Shown here piece by piece: positions 8,159 through 20,140 of a stretch of 64,000 nucleotides of DNA. The position numbers and the translations under genes were made by a program. Positions within the stretch are counted from its first letter, which is position 1, and each line of letters starts with the position of its first letter. The notes under the pieces were generated by a model, which saw nothing but the letters and a program-made list of their open reading frames with translations, made no database searches and was not told the origin of the DNA. Source of the DNA: Leishmania infantum JPCM5 (lineage: Eukaryota; Euglenozoa; Kinetoplastea; Trypanosomatida; Trypanosomatidae); NCBI RefSeq assembly GCF_000002875.2, contig NC_009420.2:618001-682000 (forward strand), read 5' to 3'.

Positions 8159-11100
8159 CTAGAAAGGCCGGCCAGATCCGAACTGAGGCGGCATGCCAAA
8201 GCCCAACTGCGGCGGTGCACCGACCGGCATCCCGTTCATCGGCATGCCGCCACCCTGCTCGATCATTAGCGGCACAGAGCCGGGCCCCTGCACTGGACCG
8301 GCGCGACGAGCCGCGTCCTTCGCCGCAGTCTGCGCGTCCATCATCGACTTCTCCATTTTTTCGATCTTGTTCGAGTAGTCCTGGAGCACCTGAATCATGT
8401 ACGGCATCGCCATCTCCGTTCGCTGATTCAGCCACGCCTTCTGCAACACCGTCGCCGGCTTCAGCAGGTCGTAGCATGTGTAGAGGCACGCGGCAAAACA
8501 CTCGGGATAGTCCTTCACGAAGTAGTCCAGCAGGCTGCTCACCAGCTCGCTGTCGCCGCTCTCGGCTGCCGTGTCGATGGCCTCCTCGAACAGCTCGTTC
8601 TCCTTGGCCACCGCGACGGCGTGCGAATAGCGCTTGTTCTTGCGGTGCAGCAGCAGAGCGATCTTGCGGAACTCAAAGAGCTCCATCTTCTCTAGCCGCG
8701 ACGACAGCTCCTCCGAGTCGAAGTTGTTGTACGTCTCGACGGAGTGGCGCAGCGCCTTGAAGTCTTCCTCCTCGATGTAGAGGTTGTTGAGGGCCTCGTT
8801 CACCTTCTTGGCGTTGCGCTCCTGCGCGGCCTCGAGGTAGGTGCGAATCACGTGAATAGGTGCCACCTTCTTCGTCTCCGTCATCACCCGCTCCGGATCC
8901 ACGCGCTTGAAGATGGAGGACAGGAAGTCGTTCAGCTGCTCCGGGTGCGTCTTGAGGTAGAAGCCAATCGCGGTGTACAGGAGATCGCTGGCGCCGAGGT
9001 GGCTCACCGCGTCCTTGAAGATCTCGTGGTCGAAGGCGTCTGCGTGGTGCTGCATCATCGAGTTGGTCGCAGCCAGCCAATCCTCGTTGTTGATGTGCAG
9101 CACACGCAGCACGACCCAGTGGTGATACTGCTCGCAGACGGTAATCATCTTGTGCGTGTTGATCTTCTTCGCGTACATGTTCACGTGCTCCATGAGCTTC
9201 TCGGGCCGATACTTGGCCAGCAAGACGCCCATCTCGGTGAAGATAGACATGTGCGCACCCTGATGGCTAGAGGCGTTCCTGAGCACCGAGAATAGCTCCT
9301 CCCAGAGGCCGCGGCTTTCGTAGCGGTTGCACATGCCACTCACCTCCTCCGCCTTGAGCACCACTGGGACGGCGCAGACCCCAGCCAGCTTCAGATCCCC
9401 AGCCTCGATGCATGCCAGGTTGACCTCCTTGTACGTGTGGATCGACTTGGCCTTCTTAGCCGCCTCTACGGCGGCGGACAGGTTGCTCAGCATCACCTCC
9501 GTCGACGCCACGCGAGCGTAGTTGTTCGCCACGGTGTACAGCACGCGCGCCGACTCGTACAGCTTGTCCTGGAAGCACTTGTCGGCAATGGCGCCGATCT
9601 TGACGTTGTGCGTCTCCTTTAGGAACTCCTCCAGCTCCTCGAGGCGGCCCGTCTTGGCGTACGTGATGACGAGCGCCGTGTCAATCTTGTTGTCTTTTGC
9701 GCGCGAGCACTGGCGGGCCATCGTAAGGTACTTGATCAGGTCGCCGAACTGGTTCGTGCGCTCCGCCGCAGACGTCACCTCGACAACGAGGTCGGGGTTC
9801 TTCGCCCTAATAAGGCACTCGATACCCTCGTGCACCTCGTCCTGCTTTACCAGGTACTCACCTAGCACAGACCACACGACGGCAGCGTCCGTCTTTTGGG
9901 CAAAGGCGCGGCCGCGCGAAACGTCGTTCATGTCCTGCAGGAGCACCGTGATGGCCTCCTTCTGCATGTTGTGGCGCGTGTATACAACAAACGCGATCTC
10001 ATGCATGCCGGCGCCCGAGGCGACGTGCGCAATGTCCTTGGCGTCGTAGTCCTCCAGCGTTGTCACGTACTCCATCACCTTATCCTTGCGGGCACGCACC
10101 GCAGACATGATCAGAAGATTCTCGAGGAAGCGGTTCCTGCGGAAGCGGCCGTGCACCACAATCTGGCCCAGCAGCGAGGTGAGCTCCTCCGTCAGATTGG
10201 CGTTCATGAAGGCGCGCACCGTCGTGCTCACCTCCTCGCTCGACTCACTCTCTGGCAGCGCGATCTGCTGCACCGACTCAATAAGCTGCTGCCGCTCCGC
10301 CGAGTTCTGCCCCAGCACGCTCGCCCATAGATCAAGGTTCTGCTCTTTCACCAGGTAGCGGGCCAGCTGCTTGTGCATGCCGTTGCGGTGGCAGAGGTCG
10401 ATCATCATCTCGCTGCAGTGGCCGCGGCAATACGCGATGTACGCGAGGTTGGGGTCGCGCGTTTCGCAGTACTTGCCCACCACCTGCGAATCGTAATACT
10501 CGTTTTCCGACAGGAACTGCTCGGGGCTCTGGCCAATGTCGACGTAGATCTTGGCCAGCGCGTTGTACAGCGCCTTGTCCGTCTTCTTCTCGCTGCGGCG
10601 GTCCTCGAGCCATTGCTTGATGAGGTGCAGCCGGCCCACCTCCTCCACACAGTCAACAAGTTCTTCAATGGGGCACATCGTCCCAACCGCCGTGAGCATG
10701 TTCTTGATGAACTCCTCGCTCACGTTGCACTCGATCAGGGCCTGCACCACCTGCGGCGTCTTACCGGGGCTTCGCCGCGTCAGGTACTGCTCTATGCAGC
10801 TCTCGTTGCCCGTCTCCACCAGGTAGTGCACCATCTCGTTCACCATGTTGTGCTGATCGCACACGTTGATGAAGGGCCACATGTCCGTCAGTTTCTTGCT
10901 CTTAAGGTAGTTCTTCGTCCGCTCGGCGTCGTAGCACGGGCTCTCGCGGGTCATGCGCTCCAGCTCCTGCATTTGGCCCATCTCAGCAGCGGCCTCGATG
11001 TAGCGGAAGTGCACCTCGGCATCACGCGTGTACGGCACCACGGCCCCGAGATAGTAGTAGAGGACGTCGTACAGGCTGTGCTCGAGGAATAGGTCGATGA

Positions 11101-13240
11101 GGTCGGCGGCGCCGAGGGCGTCACTGTACTTGGTGGCCACCTGCACAATAACCTTGAAGTTGTGGCGCGAGTTGGTGCAGAGATCCTCGAGGCACTTGAG
11201 GCTGTCCTGCTTGTTGAGCTTGCCGAAAAAGTCCACGAGCCACTCGGGGTTGAAGTTCTGCAGCTGCTGCAGGCAGCGGCGGATGCTGGCGAGGTTGTTG
11301 AGGTCGGAGTCCTGCTTCTGAGCCATTATGTAGCAGTCAATCGCGTGCTGGTGCAGACCAGCGCGCTCGCAAAGCGGCGCCAGCTTCATGCCGTCGTAGC
11401 ACTGGCAGATCTTGCGGACGAAGATCTTATCGGCGACGGATGGATGTGAGTACTTGAGGTTCATCTCGAGCAGCTTCGTTTGCAGCTCCATGGTCGACTC
11501 GTCATTGTGGTCGCGGAGGATCTCCAGAAGGAACTCGGTCGCCTGCTGAATCTGCTGGGCCGACACGAACATGTCCACCACCTCATCCGCGGTGAGCACC
11601 GGCCTATCGCCCATCTCTCGGTACAGCATCAAGCCAAGGTTGACGGCGTCCTGCGGCGCAACTCGGATAAAGTTGTTCATGATGACACGCCAATCCGGCG
11701 AGAAGTTCGCGCGCTTGCAGTACTCCACCGCCTTCTGCGTCTCGTTGCGCTGCAGCAGCAAGTTCAGCACCTTGGTGTGGGCATTGCCCTGGTGGAAGAT
11801 CTTCAGCGCCATGTTGGAGTCCGCCTGCTGCACCAGGTCGCCGAGCTCCTCGGAGGCCGTCAGCTTTCCCTCTTCAAACTGCTGCTTCACGTAGCCGATG
11901 CCGCCCTTGGGCACCACCGCGCGCGCAAGTTCGACAGACTCGCACTCGTTCAGGCTCGTCTCCGCCAGCGCGATCTTGAAGTAGGTCGAGATAGCCGGCG
12001 GCTGGCCCGGTTGCTGCGGCATTTGCATGAAACGCATGAGAATCTCGCGGGTGCGCAGCGAGTTCCCTGGGGCACGCAGGCACATGCGGACGGCCTCCTC
12101 GACGTTGCCATTGCGAAGGAAGTTGTCCAGCTGCACCTTGAAGAGATCGTCGACGCCGCCCAGGTTCGCCGTGGAGGCGATGCGCAGGGCCAGCTCGGCG
12201 TTGTGCATGCGGTTCTTGACAAAGCCGATGATACCGTTGTCGTTGGGGCCGATGCGCATGACGGCGCCCTGGTTGTTGACGCACAACACGCCGCCGACCT
12301 TGTTGTCGGCTGCGCCGCAAAACACCACCGAGCTCGAAAACTGCTGCTCTACCAGGATGGTTCCGGTGAAGATGTCCATCAGCGCAAAGCTGCCCCGGCT
12401 CGTCGCCACGGTCAACAGCTTGTGGCGGTCCGAGACGTTCATGGCGACCGGGAAGTCGCCGGGCTGAATGTTTACGCTGTAAACCCGCCGCAGCATCGAC
12501 AAATCTGTCTTGGAGCCGGTCGGCAGCTCCATGATCATGACCTGGCCGCCTTGCTGCGGGCTGTTCCAGGCGAGGCACATCACATTGCACTTGCGAGGCT
12601 CGGATGGAGTGGAGGTGGAGATGAAGCAGCACGCATGGCCGTCGAGCACGCGACTGCTGCGGTTCTCGACGCTGTACAGCAGCGCCTTGCCCACCATGAT
12701 ACCCGATGGGTCACGCGCCACACCAGTCACGACGAGCCATTTCTTCTGCTCGTCGCTGCGGTATGAGAGCACCTGCACACTGCTGTCGTAGTCCGCGCTT
12801 CGGTCGAAGATGTGCTGCGGCGCGTCGTCGGCGGCGGTGTCGAGGCTCCAGTGGTAGACTGCCTTTGCCGTCACAACGCCGAGGGTGCGGTCGTCGATCC
12901 AGCGCCAGTACGCAACATCCTCATGAAAGAGCGTCGCCTTAAGCCGCCGCGAGGCGTCCACGTCGAACACCTGCAGATTGCGGCCGCTGCGTAGTGCCAG
13001 GATCTTCGACTTGGGGTTCATGATGCATGACTCCGCATCCTTGACATTGTTTCGAATGCTCTCGCGCTTCTCGAGATCGACAATGACGAGTGACGTCGGC
13101 CCGTCGCCCTGAACATCGCGGACGCAGACATACTTCTCGCTCTCTAAGGTGACATTCTTGAAGGAAATGGAGCCCGGGCGGAGGCCACCTGAGACCGAGT
13201 TGAGCTGAAAGACCTCCGCAGAAATCGAAGGAGAGTCCAT
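8159..13240 (-). CDS. CLH: Clathrin heavy chain
   Basis: This 1693-residue protein has the clathrin heavy chain layout. An N-terminal seven-bladed propeller (about 1-330) binds adaptor clathrin-box motifs. A linker is followed by long alpha-zigzag CHC repeats (about 540-1580) and a C-terminal trimerisation region around the YPECFAACLYTCYDLLKPA segment. It forms the coat for endocytic and Golgi-derived vesicles; in trypanosomatids endocytosis takes place at the flagellar pocket. The chosen ATG at 13240 gives a length typical of the family, and the upstream extension of the open frame is leader sequence. The C-terminus is rich in Gly, Pro, Met and Phe. It lacks a textbook QLMLT uncoating motif, though VPLMIE at about 1655-1661 could substitute. 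The gene is intact and lies among zinc-knuckle genes with no evident functional link to it. Confidence 0.97.
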   Translation of the reverse strand: MDSPSISAEVFQLNSVSGGLRPGSISFKNVTLESEKYVCVRDVQGDGPTSLVIVDLEKRESIRNNVKDAESCIMNPKSKILALRSGRNLQVFDVDASRRLKATLFHEDVAYWRWIDDRTLGVVTAKAVYHWSLDTAADDAPQHIFDRSADYDSSVQVLSYRSDEQKKWLVVTGVARDPSGIMVGKALLYSVENRSSRVLDGHACCFISTSTPSEPRKCNVMCLAWNSPQQGGQVMIMELPTGSKTDLSMLRRVYSVNIQPGDFPVAMNVSDRHKLLTVATSRGSFALMDIFTGTILVEQQFSSSVVFCGAADNKVGGVLCVNNQGAVMRIGPNDNGIIGFVKNRMHNAELALRIASTANLGGVDDLFKVQLDNFLRNGNVEEAVRMCLRAPGNSLRTREILMRFMQMPQQPGQPPAISTYFKIALAETSLNECESVELARAVVPKGGIGYVKQQFEEGKLTASEELGDLVQQADSNMALKIFHQGNAHTKVLNLLLQRNETQKAVEYCKRANFSPDWRVIMNNFIRVAPQDAVNLGLMLYREMGDRPVLTADEVVDMFVSAQQIQQATEFLLEILRDHNDESTMELQTKLLEMNLKYSHPSVADKIFVRKICQCYDGMKLAPLCERAGLHQHAIDCYIMAQKQDSDLNNLASIRRCLQQLQNFNPEWLVDFFGKLNKQDSLKCLEDLCTNSRHNFKVIVQVATKYSDALGAADLIDLFLEHSLYDVLYYYLGAVVPYTRDAEVHFRYIEAAAEMGQMQELERMTRESPCYDAERTKNYLKSKKLTDMWPFINVCDQHNMVNEMVHYLVETGNESCIEQYLTRRSPGKTPQVVQALIECNVSEEFIKNMLTAVGTMCPIEELVDCVEEVGRLHLIKQWLEDRRSEKKTDKALYNALAKIYVDIGQSPEQFLSENEYYDSQVVGKYCETRDPNLAYIAYCRGHCSEMMIDLCHRNGMHKQLARYLVKEQNLDLWASVLGQNSAERQQLIESVQQIALPESESSEEVSTTVRAFMNANLTEELTSLLGQIVVHGRFRRNRFLENLLIMSAVRARKDKVMEYVTTLEDYDAKDIAHVASGAGMHEIAFVVYTRHNMQKEAITVLLQDMNDVSRGRAFAQKTDAAVVWSVLGEYLVKQDEVHEGIECLIRAKNPDLVVEVTSAAERTNQFGDLIKYLTMARQCSRAKDNKIDTALVITYAKTGRLEELEEFLKETHNVKIGAIADKCFQDKLYESARVLYTVANNYARVASTEVMLSNLSAAVEAAKKAKSIHTYKEVNLACIEAGDLKLAGVCAVPVVLKAEEVSGMCNRYESRGLWEELFSVLRNASSHQGAHMSIFTEMGVLLAKYRPEKLMEHVNMYAKKINTHKMITVCEQYHHWVVLRVLHINNEDWLAATNSMMQHHADAFDHEIFKDAVSHLGASDLLYTAIGFYLKTHPEQLNDFLSSIFKRVDPERVMTETKKVAPIHVIRTYLEAAQERNAKKVNEALNNLYIEEEDFKALRHSVETYNNFDSEELSSRLEKMELFEFRKIALLLHRKNKRYSHAVAVAKENELFEEAIDTAAESGDSELVSSLLDYFVKDYPECFAACLYTCYDLLKPATVLQKAWLNQRTEMAMPYMIQVLQDYSNKIEKMEKSMMDAQTAAKDAARRAGPVQGPGSVPLMIEQGGGMPMNGMPVGAPPQLGFGMPPQFGSGRPF

Positions 13241-13303
13241 CTTGCCTTTCCTTTTTTTTTTCTGTTTGTTTGGCCTGCTGAGCAGCAGCACGCGCCCTGT
13301 TCG

Positions 13304-13352
13304 CTGTATGCGTGAGTGTGGGTGTGAGCCGGGGGAGAGGAGTGGGGGAAGG
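13304..13352 (-). promoter_or_regulatory. Predicted spliced-leader acceptor for clathrin heavy chain
   Basis: A C-rich pyrimidine tract on the minus strand (about 13331-13352) is followed by the first AG at 13304-13305, some 64 nt upstream of the ATG. The leader then runs into an A-rich stretch just before the start codon. Confidence 0.45.
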
Positions 13353-15352
13353 ACACGATGGGAACAGCACACTAGGAGCTCCAAAGCAGGTAATCAGAAG
13401 AAATGCAAAGGCAGTACACACACGTGCGCGCGGAGGGGGGGGAAGAACAACGAAAAGGAAAATGACGTTGAAGTCGAAAGAAAATAAGGAAGTCGCCCGT
13501 CGTCAGCCCTGAATCGTGTCTGCCTGTTCTCTGTGTGGAGGAGGGAGGAGGTATGTATGGTTTTGCCTTTGGGGTAGGGGTGGATGCCGCAGCGTTTGCG
13601 GTGCTCGTTCTGCTGCTCCTCTCGCTAAGCTGTGTAGGGGGAGAGAGGCGTGGTGAGCGAGACACAAAGTGTTTCCCTCTTTCTCGCTCCCGTGCACGCA
13701 CAAGAGGGAAGATAACGAAAAGAGCGCAGGGAAGAGAAGCCAAAGGAGGTCCCGCTGGCGCACAGCCCAAGGCACCCGCACAGCTCAACCAACACGTGGC
13801 GATGGCAAAACTAAGCACCAGAGGCAGAAGCAAAGGCAGTGAGAGGTGAAACAAGCAATCAAACAACAACAAAATGAAATGGCCTATGATCAACGTACAC
13901 GTACGAGCTACACACTGCACGAGGTGGATGGTGGCCAGGGTGGTTATTCAACGCCGCGCAAGTATCATTTGTCGGCATGCGTGTGCGTGTAGGTGTGTTT
14001 AGGTGCGAGGCAAGAACCAAAGAGCACAGGGGAGGAGCAGAGAGGTTTGAGCGAGATGGCGGGCTATCGGCACGTGCACATGCACAGACACAGAAGAGCT
14101 GGCATCCCTCTCTCCCATCAAGAAGAGGTGGGCCTTCTCCTCTTCTTTTTGTTACTGCTGTGGCGTTCTGTTTTTTGGCCGTTTTGTGCGTTTCCTTCGG
14201 CAGCGTCCGTGGAGCAGCAACAACAAAAAACAACACGCAAAATGTCGTCAATGCAGAGTGATGCCCGTGTTTGAGAGCACACACACGGCAAACAAGAAGC
14301 ACACAGTCCGTGAAAGGTGGAGGCCAGAGGCTGTTGCCAGCACTTCAGGGACAGCCACCCCGTCTACGCATAGGCGCCCCTTTTTCCCTATCGTTTGGTG
14401 CTGTTCGCGCACCTAGTCGTGCCGGATGTGGTCGCGCAGCGACAGAGAAGCAAAGAGCAATGGGCCATAGGGCAGAGGGGGTAGACCTCGCGGAGCTCGA
14501 GAACGGTACGCAGCGAGAGAGAGAGGCAGAGAGAGGCAGCCTGTGGCATGAAGGAAACAGGAAGAGAGAGCAGAAGCAATGTGCGCCACAAACTCGAGCG
14601 CAGATGCCGACACCTCCTTCTCCTCCTTAATGCGTACCTCATGCACTGGCTTCTCCCTCTAGCTTCGCATCCGTCGCTGTCCTACCCCTGTGGTGTTGCC
14701 TCCTACCCCATTCCAGTGTCTCATTGCGGCCCCTTCTCGTTTTTTTTTTCGGGCAAGAACGCGGATGTTTCGATCTCCGATGCCACTGAATGACAGCGTC
14801 ATTCCTTGCTATGCTCTTTCTGCCTTGTGTGTGTGTGTGTTTTCGTATGCATTTGCTTGGTTATGCCATTAAGACCTTCGCGTGCATGCGTCTCCCTGTG
14901 CGTACGTTCGCGTGTGCTGGCTCATCTTCCTGTTGGTCCTTCCCACACACCACCGCACACCTCTTCTTGACTGCCCGACTTCTTCGTTCTTTTTTTTTCG
15001 TGGTTGTTGACTTCCTCTGCTTCCTCGCCGAGCGAACCTCATCATGCAAGGAGAAAAAGAGAGCAGAGGGGAGGAGGGGGACAGCAGAAACGTCCAGCCT
15101 GCATGAAAGATAAGGGAAGAGACAGAGGAGTGGAGAGCAGCGAGAAAGGGGTAGAGAGAGGGGTAAGCATTCACTTACAACAGCAAACGTAAAAAAAAAG
15201 AGGCGAGGTTACGGGAAACAAAGAAGAAGACCAAACTCCTGCGAGATGTGTGCCTCTCCCTTTCCCCTTCGCGCGACCACTTTTTTTTCCTCCACCCCTC
15301 CCCCATCGCAAAAACAAAAAGGGGCACACAAAAACCGACGCGTACACACAAC

Positions 15353-15353
15353 G

Positions 15354-15384
<31 letters not shown>
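15353..15384. repeat. Compound (AC)n(AT)n microsatellite
   Basis: About nine CA units run directly into about seven TA units. It lies within the long gene-free stretch and is likely to vary in length between strains. Confidence 0.9.
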
Positions 15385-18300
15385 GCAAACACCTAGAGTG
15401 AAGCACACGCGAACCCAATAATCAAACATGGAAGAAGACACGAAGAGAAAAAAAAAAGAAACGGTAACAAAGAAATGAGAAGCGAGACATCGAAGTGTTT
15501 TAGATGCAAAGGAGTGAAGCGCGAAGAAGTTGAGAGAGAGGGGGGAAGGGAAAGAAACGAGCAGAGAACGGAGGAAAGAAAAACAATGTGCGTAGAGAGA
15601 GTCGGCACCGTCATAAACCCGCAAAAAAGGCATACAAAAAAGACGTACCAGATCGACACACAAGAGCCAAAGACATTCAAGCGCACCGTACAAACACACA
15701 CCAACACTCAGCAGTCGACAAGCAACTTGCACGATGGGGTGAGAGAGGGAGAGAGGAAGGGAGGAAGGGGAGAGATTGTGGAAGCAAACACCTATACACG
15801 CAGGCAGCAGCGTCACATGAACATAAGCACGCGAAATGGTGATTTTCGTGTCTAAGGCTCCTCTTTAGGCGTGTCGGTGTCGCAGGTATGAGAATCAAGA
15901 GAGGGTGGAAAAAAGGGAGGCGGCACCGCACACACTAACCCCTGACCGTACCCCTGCTTACATTGGGAGGAAAAGGGCCGCTTCTCTCACAGGAAGTGCT
16001 GGTGGAGGATGGGAGAGAAACAAAGCAAAACAAAGCCCTCCGAGTGCCTCTACAGAACGGAGTCGCGCGGAGGCTGCAGAAGTGTCAGCACTGCTCGCTT
16101 ACACTGCTGTACCTCTTCGAGACAGCGACTACAATCACTTATACGCACATCACACAAACCTCCGTTCTCGGCGGTTTTTTTCTGCGTTCTTCGCCCACCT
16201 CTGAACTCATTCTTTGGATGTTCTCTCTTTCTGCCGTTATTTTCGCCTCACTTTTTTTTCTCTATTAGGATGCTCCTCGATACTTTTCCCTTTTTTCGGC
16301 TCACGACACACACACACATACAACACACACACGCAAATCGACAAACGCATACATAAAGTTGGCATCCTTTGAAACACCCCATAGTCACCTAGGTGTGGGC
16401 GCACACGCGCGCAAAACGCGGCCTCTAGCTTCCGCGGGAGCAGAAAGAAAGACGGACACACATGTGATGGCGAACATGGGAGAGGAGAGACGAAAAAAAA
16501 AAGCACCAAAAAAAAGAGTGCAGATACAGGAAGGAGAGGAGAAAAGAGATGAGGATCCCCTGAAAAAGGAAGGGAAGGGAGAGTGGGGCATTCTGTTGAC
16601 GGTCGTACTCTTCGTTTTTCCTTTCGAAAGCGCTTTGGGGGAGAAGGAGGGAGGGGGGGGGTCTGGGCGAGCACAAGAAAGTGTATTGTTTTTTTTTTTC
16701 GGTCTTTGCGCGCGCGTTGTCTAAGGCCCTCACGGTCGTGGAAAAAAAAGTCGCCAAAAAGAAGAAGACGACCACGTACACTAAACAGAGAGCACGAAGA
16801 GGGGGAGATAGATACAGATATATAGATATATGCCAAAAGAAGCTTGCGAGTTCGATATGGAGACACGCACACACAGAACCAAACGCACGCGTCGAAAGAC
16901 AAAGAGAACGAAAGGAAGGAGGAAGGGTGAAGCATATCAAGGCGCACGGTGCACTAGAGTACGGGCACGCGCTCGCATGCCCACACAGGCACAGACGCGT
17001 GCGCAGAGGCAGAGAGCTCCAACCAACCCTTCTTCTCTGCACCTATCTACTCTCACATCCGCATACAAATACACACAGGCGCACAACGACCTGGGCAAGG
17101 AAAGCCAACAAGGGCGAAAAAAAAAGCTGATGATGAGTTGCAAGATCAGATGGGAGCGAGAAAGGGAGAAGAGGAGGGAAAAGCGAAAACAGAAGCACCA
17201 CAACGCATGGATAAAGAGAGCTAATCAACTTTCAAGCATAGAAACAAGGAAAGAAGATGAGAAGAAGCGCATTCGTGGTATACAAACAACACAACACAGA
17301 AAAAAAAAAGAAATACCCCAAGAGAAGAAGCTCAGTTGTGGACACAGAACAAGAGAACAAAAAAGGCGGTGGTAACCTCTCAACGCTCTACTACAGAAAA
17401 GGAGAGCAACATCGAGATAAACGCAAAAAAGGACCGGAAAAAATCGTGAGAGAGCGCGCGAAAATAAAAACGAAACAGAAGGCGTGAAGCAAAATTTTAG
17501 AGAGCGCCAAAAAAAAAATAAAACTGAAAATAAAAACAGAAAGAGGTCGAAAAGGGGGGAGGGGCAAAAAAATTAAAACGAGAGCAAAAAGAAGAACCTG
17601 ATGTCAGACCGTTTCTTCTTTTGTGGCTGTCTCTTCTTCCTTCTAACTTGCGGCAAGGATAGAACTTTCCCTCGCTTAGATTCGCCTCTGTTTCAGCGCT
17701 TGATGTGCCTGTCGTCGCATTCATGTCGGACAATTCTTGCTTTTTTTTTCCGTTCTCGTGCGACCATCTACGCACTGACTGTTGTCATGGCCCTGGTGGC
17801 ACCCGAAGTCTTCGCTACACGCAGGCACACTTCCTCACTAGCGTGAAGCTTCGGTCGGTATGCGGCAATACAAGAAAGCCAGTGGATGGAGAACACACAC
17901 GTGCGAGTCACCGGACGCTCAGACGCGCAGGCACGCACACAAGACGCGCTGGTGGCAAACAAGTGAAGAGCACAGCAAAGATGAAAAAGGGATCGCATGG
18001 GGAAGAAACCAAAAGACAAAAAGAAGAAACGATCACCTGTCAAGAGAACTAATCTCGGACAACCAGAAGAGACATGATGAGCAGCCACGCATGCAACCAA
18101 GTGTGCACCAACGCGCCCACGCAAGCATTGCAGTGCATCTACACGCGGGCAACGGTCCTTTCACACACACGCTTAAGCATACACTCAGAGAGAAAGAGGC
18201 GAAAGAGAAAAAACGCGCTTCAAAGAAAGCGACAAGAAGAGCACACATACAACGACGAAAATAGTTGAGAGGAGTAGGCGGAGTGCTTCTTTTTCTTTCT

Positions 18301-20140
18301 CCTGAGCAGCCAGCCCTGACAATCACGACAGCTGGTCATTCCATGAAACATGATCTACCGCCTCCACGGCCTCTTCTCCGTCTCGCCCACTTGTCCCTCT
18401 CTTCCGCCCCTTGTCTTTTTTGTCTCTGCTCTTCCCGATCATCGCCATAGGAAAGAAACTCTTCACCTCTGTAGGGTCCGCTTCCTGTGTGCTCGCGAAA
18501 CCCACATGCGCGCGAGAACACAAAAAAAAAAACGACGGACTTTCTTCTTTCTGTTTTATTTTTTCTTTCGTTCACACTTCTCTCTCTTTTCCCTTCCTCT
18601 TGAAACATACAAGCCGGAGACACAACGCCAATCCCATGAGATAAAGAAAAAGAGGGGAAAAACAACAAAAGGAAGCACACACGCGTGCGCAGCGGCTCAT
18701 ACACTCGCATGTAGGTGTGTAGGTGTGAGCGTGTGTGCGTGTCGGTGTCTGTGTGCCTGCGCACTGCAACGCATACACGCACAAGTAGACAGTCAGAGAC
18801 CTTGGAAAGTGCGAAGAAAAAGAAAGAAACGCAAACGAGGAGTAAAGGGGATGGGGAGAAGCGGGGCAAGGAAAGCCGGTGAGGCGTTCCGTCCAAAGGC
18901 CCGCTTTATACGCTCTCCTCGTCGATTTTTTATGCTTTCGCAGCTCTTGACAATCACGCGCGTGTGTGTGATCCTTTTTGTTTGCCCTTCGTTATTTTCT
19001 GATTCCCTTAAAGCACACATGCATCCCTTTTATTTATCTTTCCTTCTTTTTCGTTTTTGTTTTCGGCTTGCCGACCGCTTTTTTTTTGACCGATAAGTAC
19101 GGCAAATACACACAGAAACAAACACAAGCATCCCTGCTCCTAATTATTCCCGTCCGCCTCTCTCCCTCTCTCCCTCACAGCCTCCCTCCCTTGTCGTTCT
19201 TTTTGCCCTCTTCACATCATGGCCCTGACACACCTGAACACGGGCAAAAGCCGGCATGCCTGTTGTCGAGAGCAGGCATTCGCCCTCCTTTCGCTGCCTT
19301 CCGTCGCCCTCTCCGCTATGTGCCCCGCTATCGATCGCGTTTTTCTTGGCTTGCTGTCTTTATTGCATCGAGGCTTGAAGGTCACCACGCCATAGGCGAG
19401 GGCGATTGCGAGCGAATCCGGAGGGGGAGAAAGAGAGGCGGGGTGAGATGAGCTGCATCGGCAGACGCGCGCCTGCGTTCACGCCCACCCTGCATGAAGC
19501 ATGGCCTCTTTGTCTGTGCCTCAGCAGCTGCACACCGGGGGGGGGGGGCTCGGGAAAGGGAGAAGACACGCCAGAACGGGGAAGGGCACGTGAAGAGAGT
19601 AGGAGCGGTAGCAGGGATAGTTGCGGCGACGGCGAGCTGGGAGGAGGCGAGAACGAGATTAGGGTTAGCGGCGCTAGGGAGGCGACTCATCCCGGGAAGG
19701 GGGATGGGCCCATGACTCTCGAAACGAGGGCCAAAAAGCCAAAGGAAGTGGCACAAGAACAAAAGGAGTGCGCTCACCCCATCGAACTTGGGCATCTAAA
19801 AGAAAAGGCGAAAAATAATAAAACAGAAGATAGAAAAGGAGCGCCAAAAAGAAAAGAAGGTGACGGATGAGTGGATAGGTGTGTCGATGGATGAGCAAAA
19901 CATCCTCGCGCACACAAATCAGCGCCCCATAACAGAAGGAGACACACACACGCACACACCACAAATAAATACACACAAAAGAAGAAAAAAAAAACAGAAA
20001 AACCAAGCCTGCTCCTTTTTTTTCGTGTCGTTCCCCTCCCTCCTTTTCTTTGTTGTTGTTGTTTTTTTCCCTAGACACTCACTTCTTCCTTTTCATGCTG
20101 CGTTCCCATCCATTCTATACGGATATGACCGGGAGATTTA

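Larger units (their letters stand above)
13241..20140. other. 6.9-kb gene-free stretch between the six-knuckle gene and clathrin
   Basis: No supportable protein gene, tRNA or rRNA was found. The stretch consists of CA/GT and GA repeats, A/T homopolymers and polypyrimidine blocks, with a compound AC/AT microsatellite at 15353-15384. It is the longest gap in the window. It presumably contains the 3' UTR of the six-knuckle gene and the 5' flank of clathrin, but seems too long for that alone. Frames of up to about 250 codons occur on both strands, all low complexity. Confidence 0.55.

Noticed and set aside
11480..12766. 428-codon plus-strand frame across clathrin
   Set aside because: It is an antisense shadow of the clathrin coding sequence caused by GC-rich third codon positions.
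15175..15816. 213-codon minus-strand frame with Leu/Phe/Ser-rich membrane-like sequence
   Set aside because: Composition reflects pyrimidine-rich spacer DNA, with no conserved motif.
19659..19668. Telomere-like TTAGGGTTAG
   Set aside because: Fewer than two hexamer units; a 10-base match is expected occasionally and no array is present.
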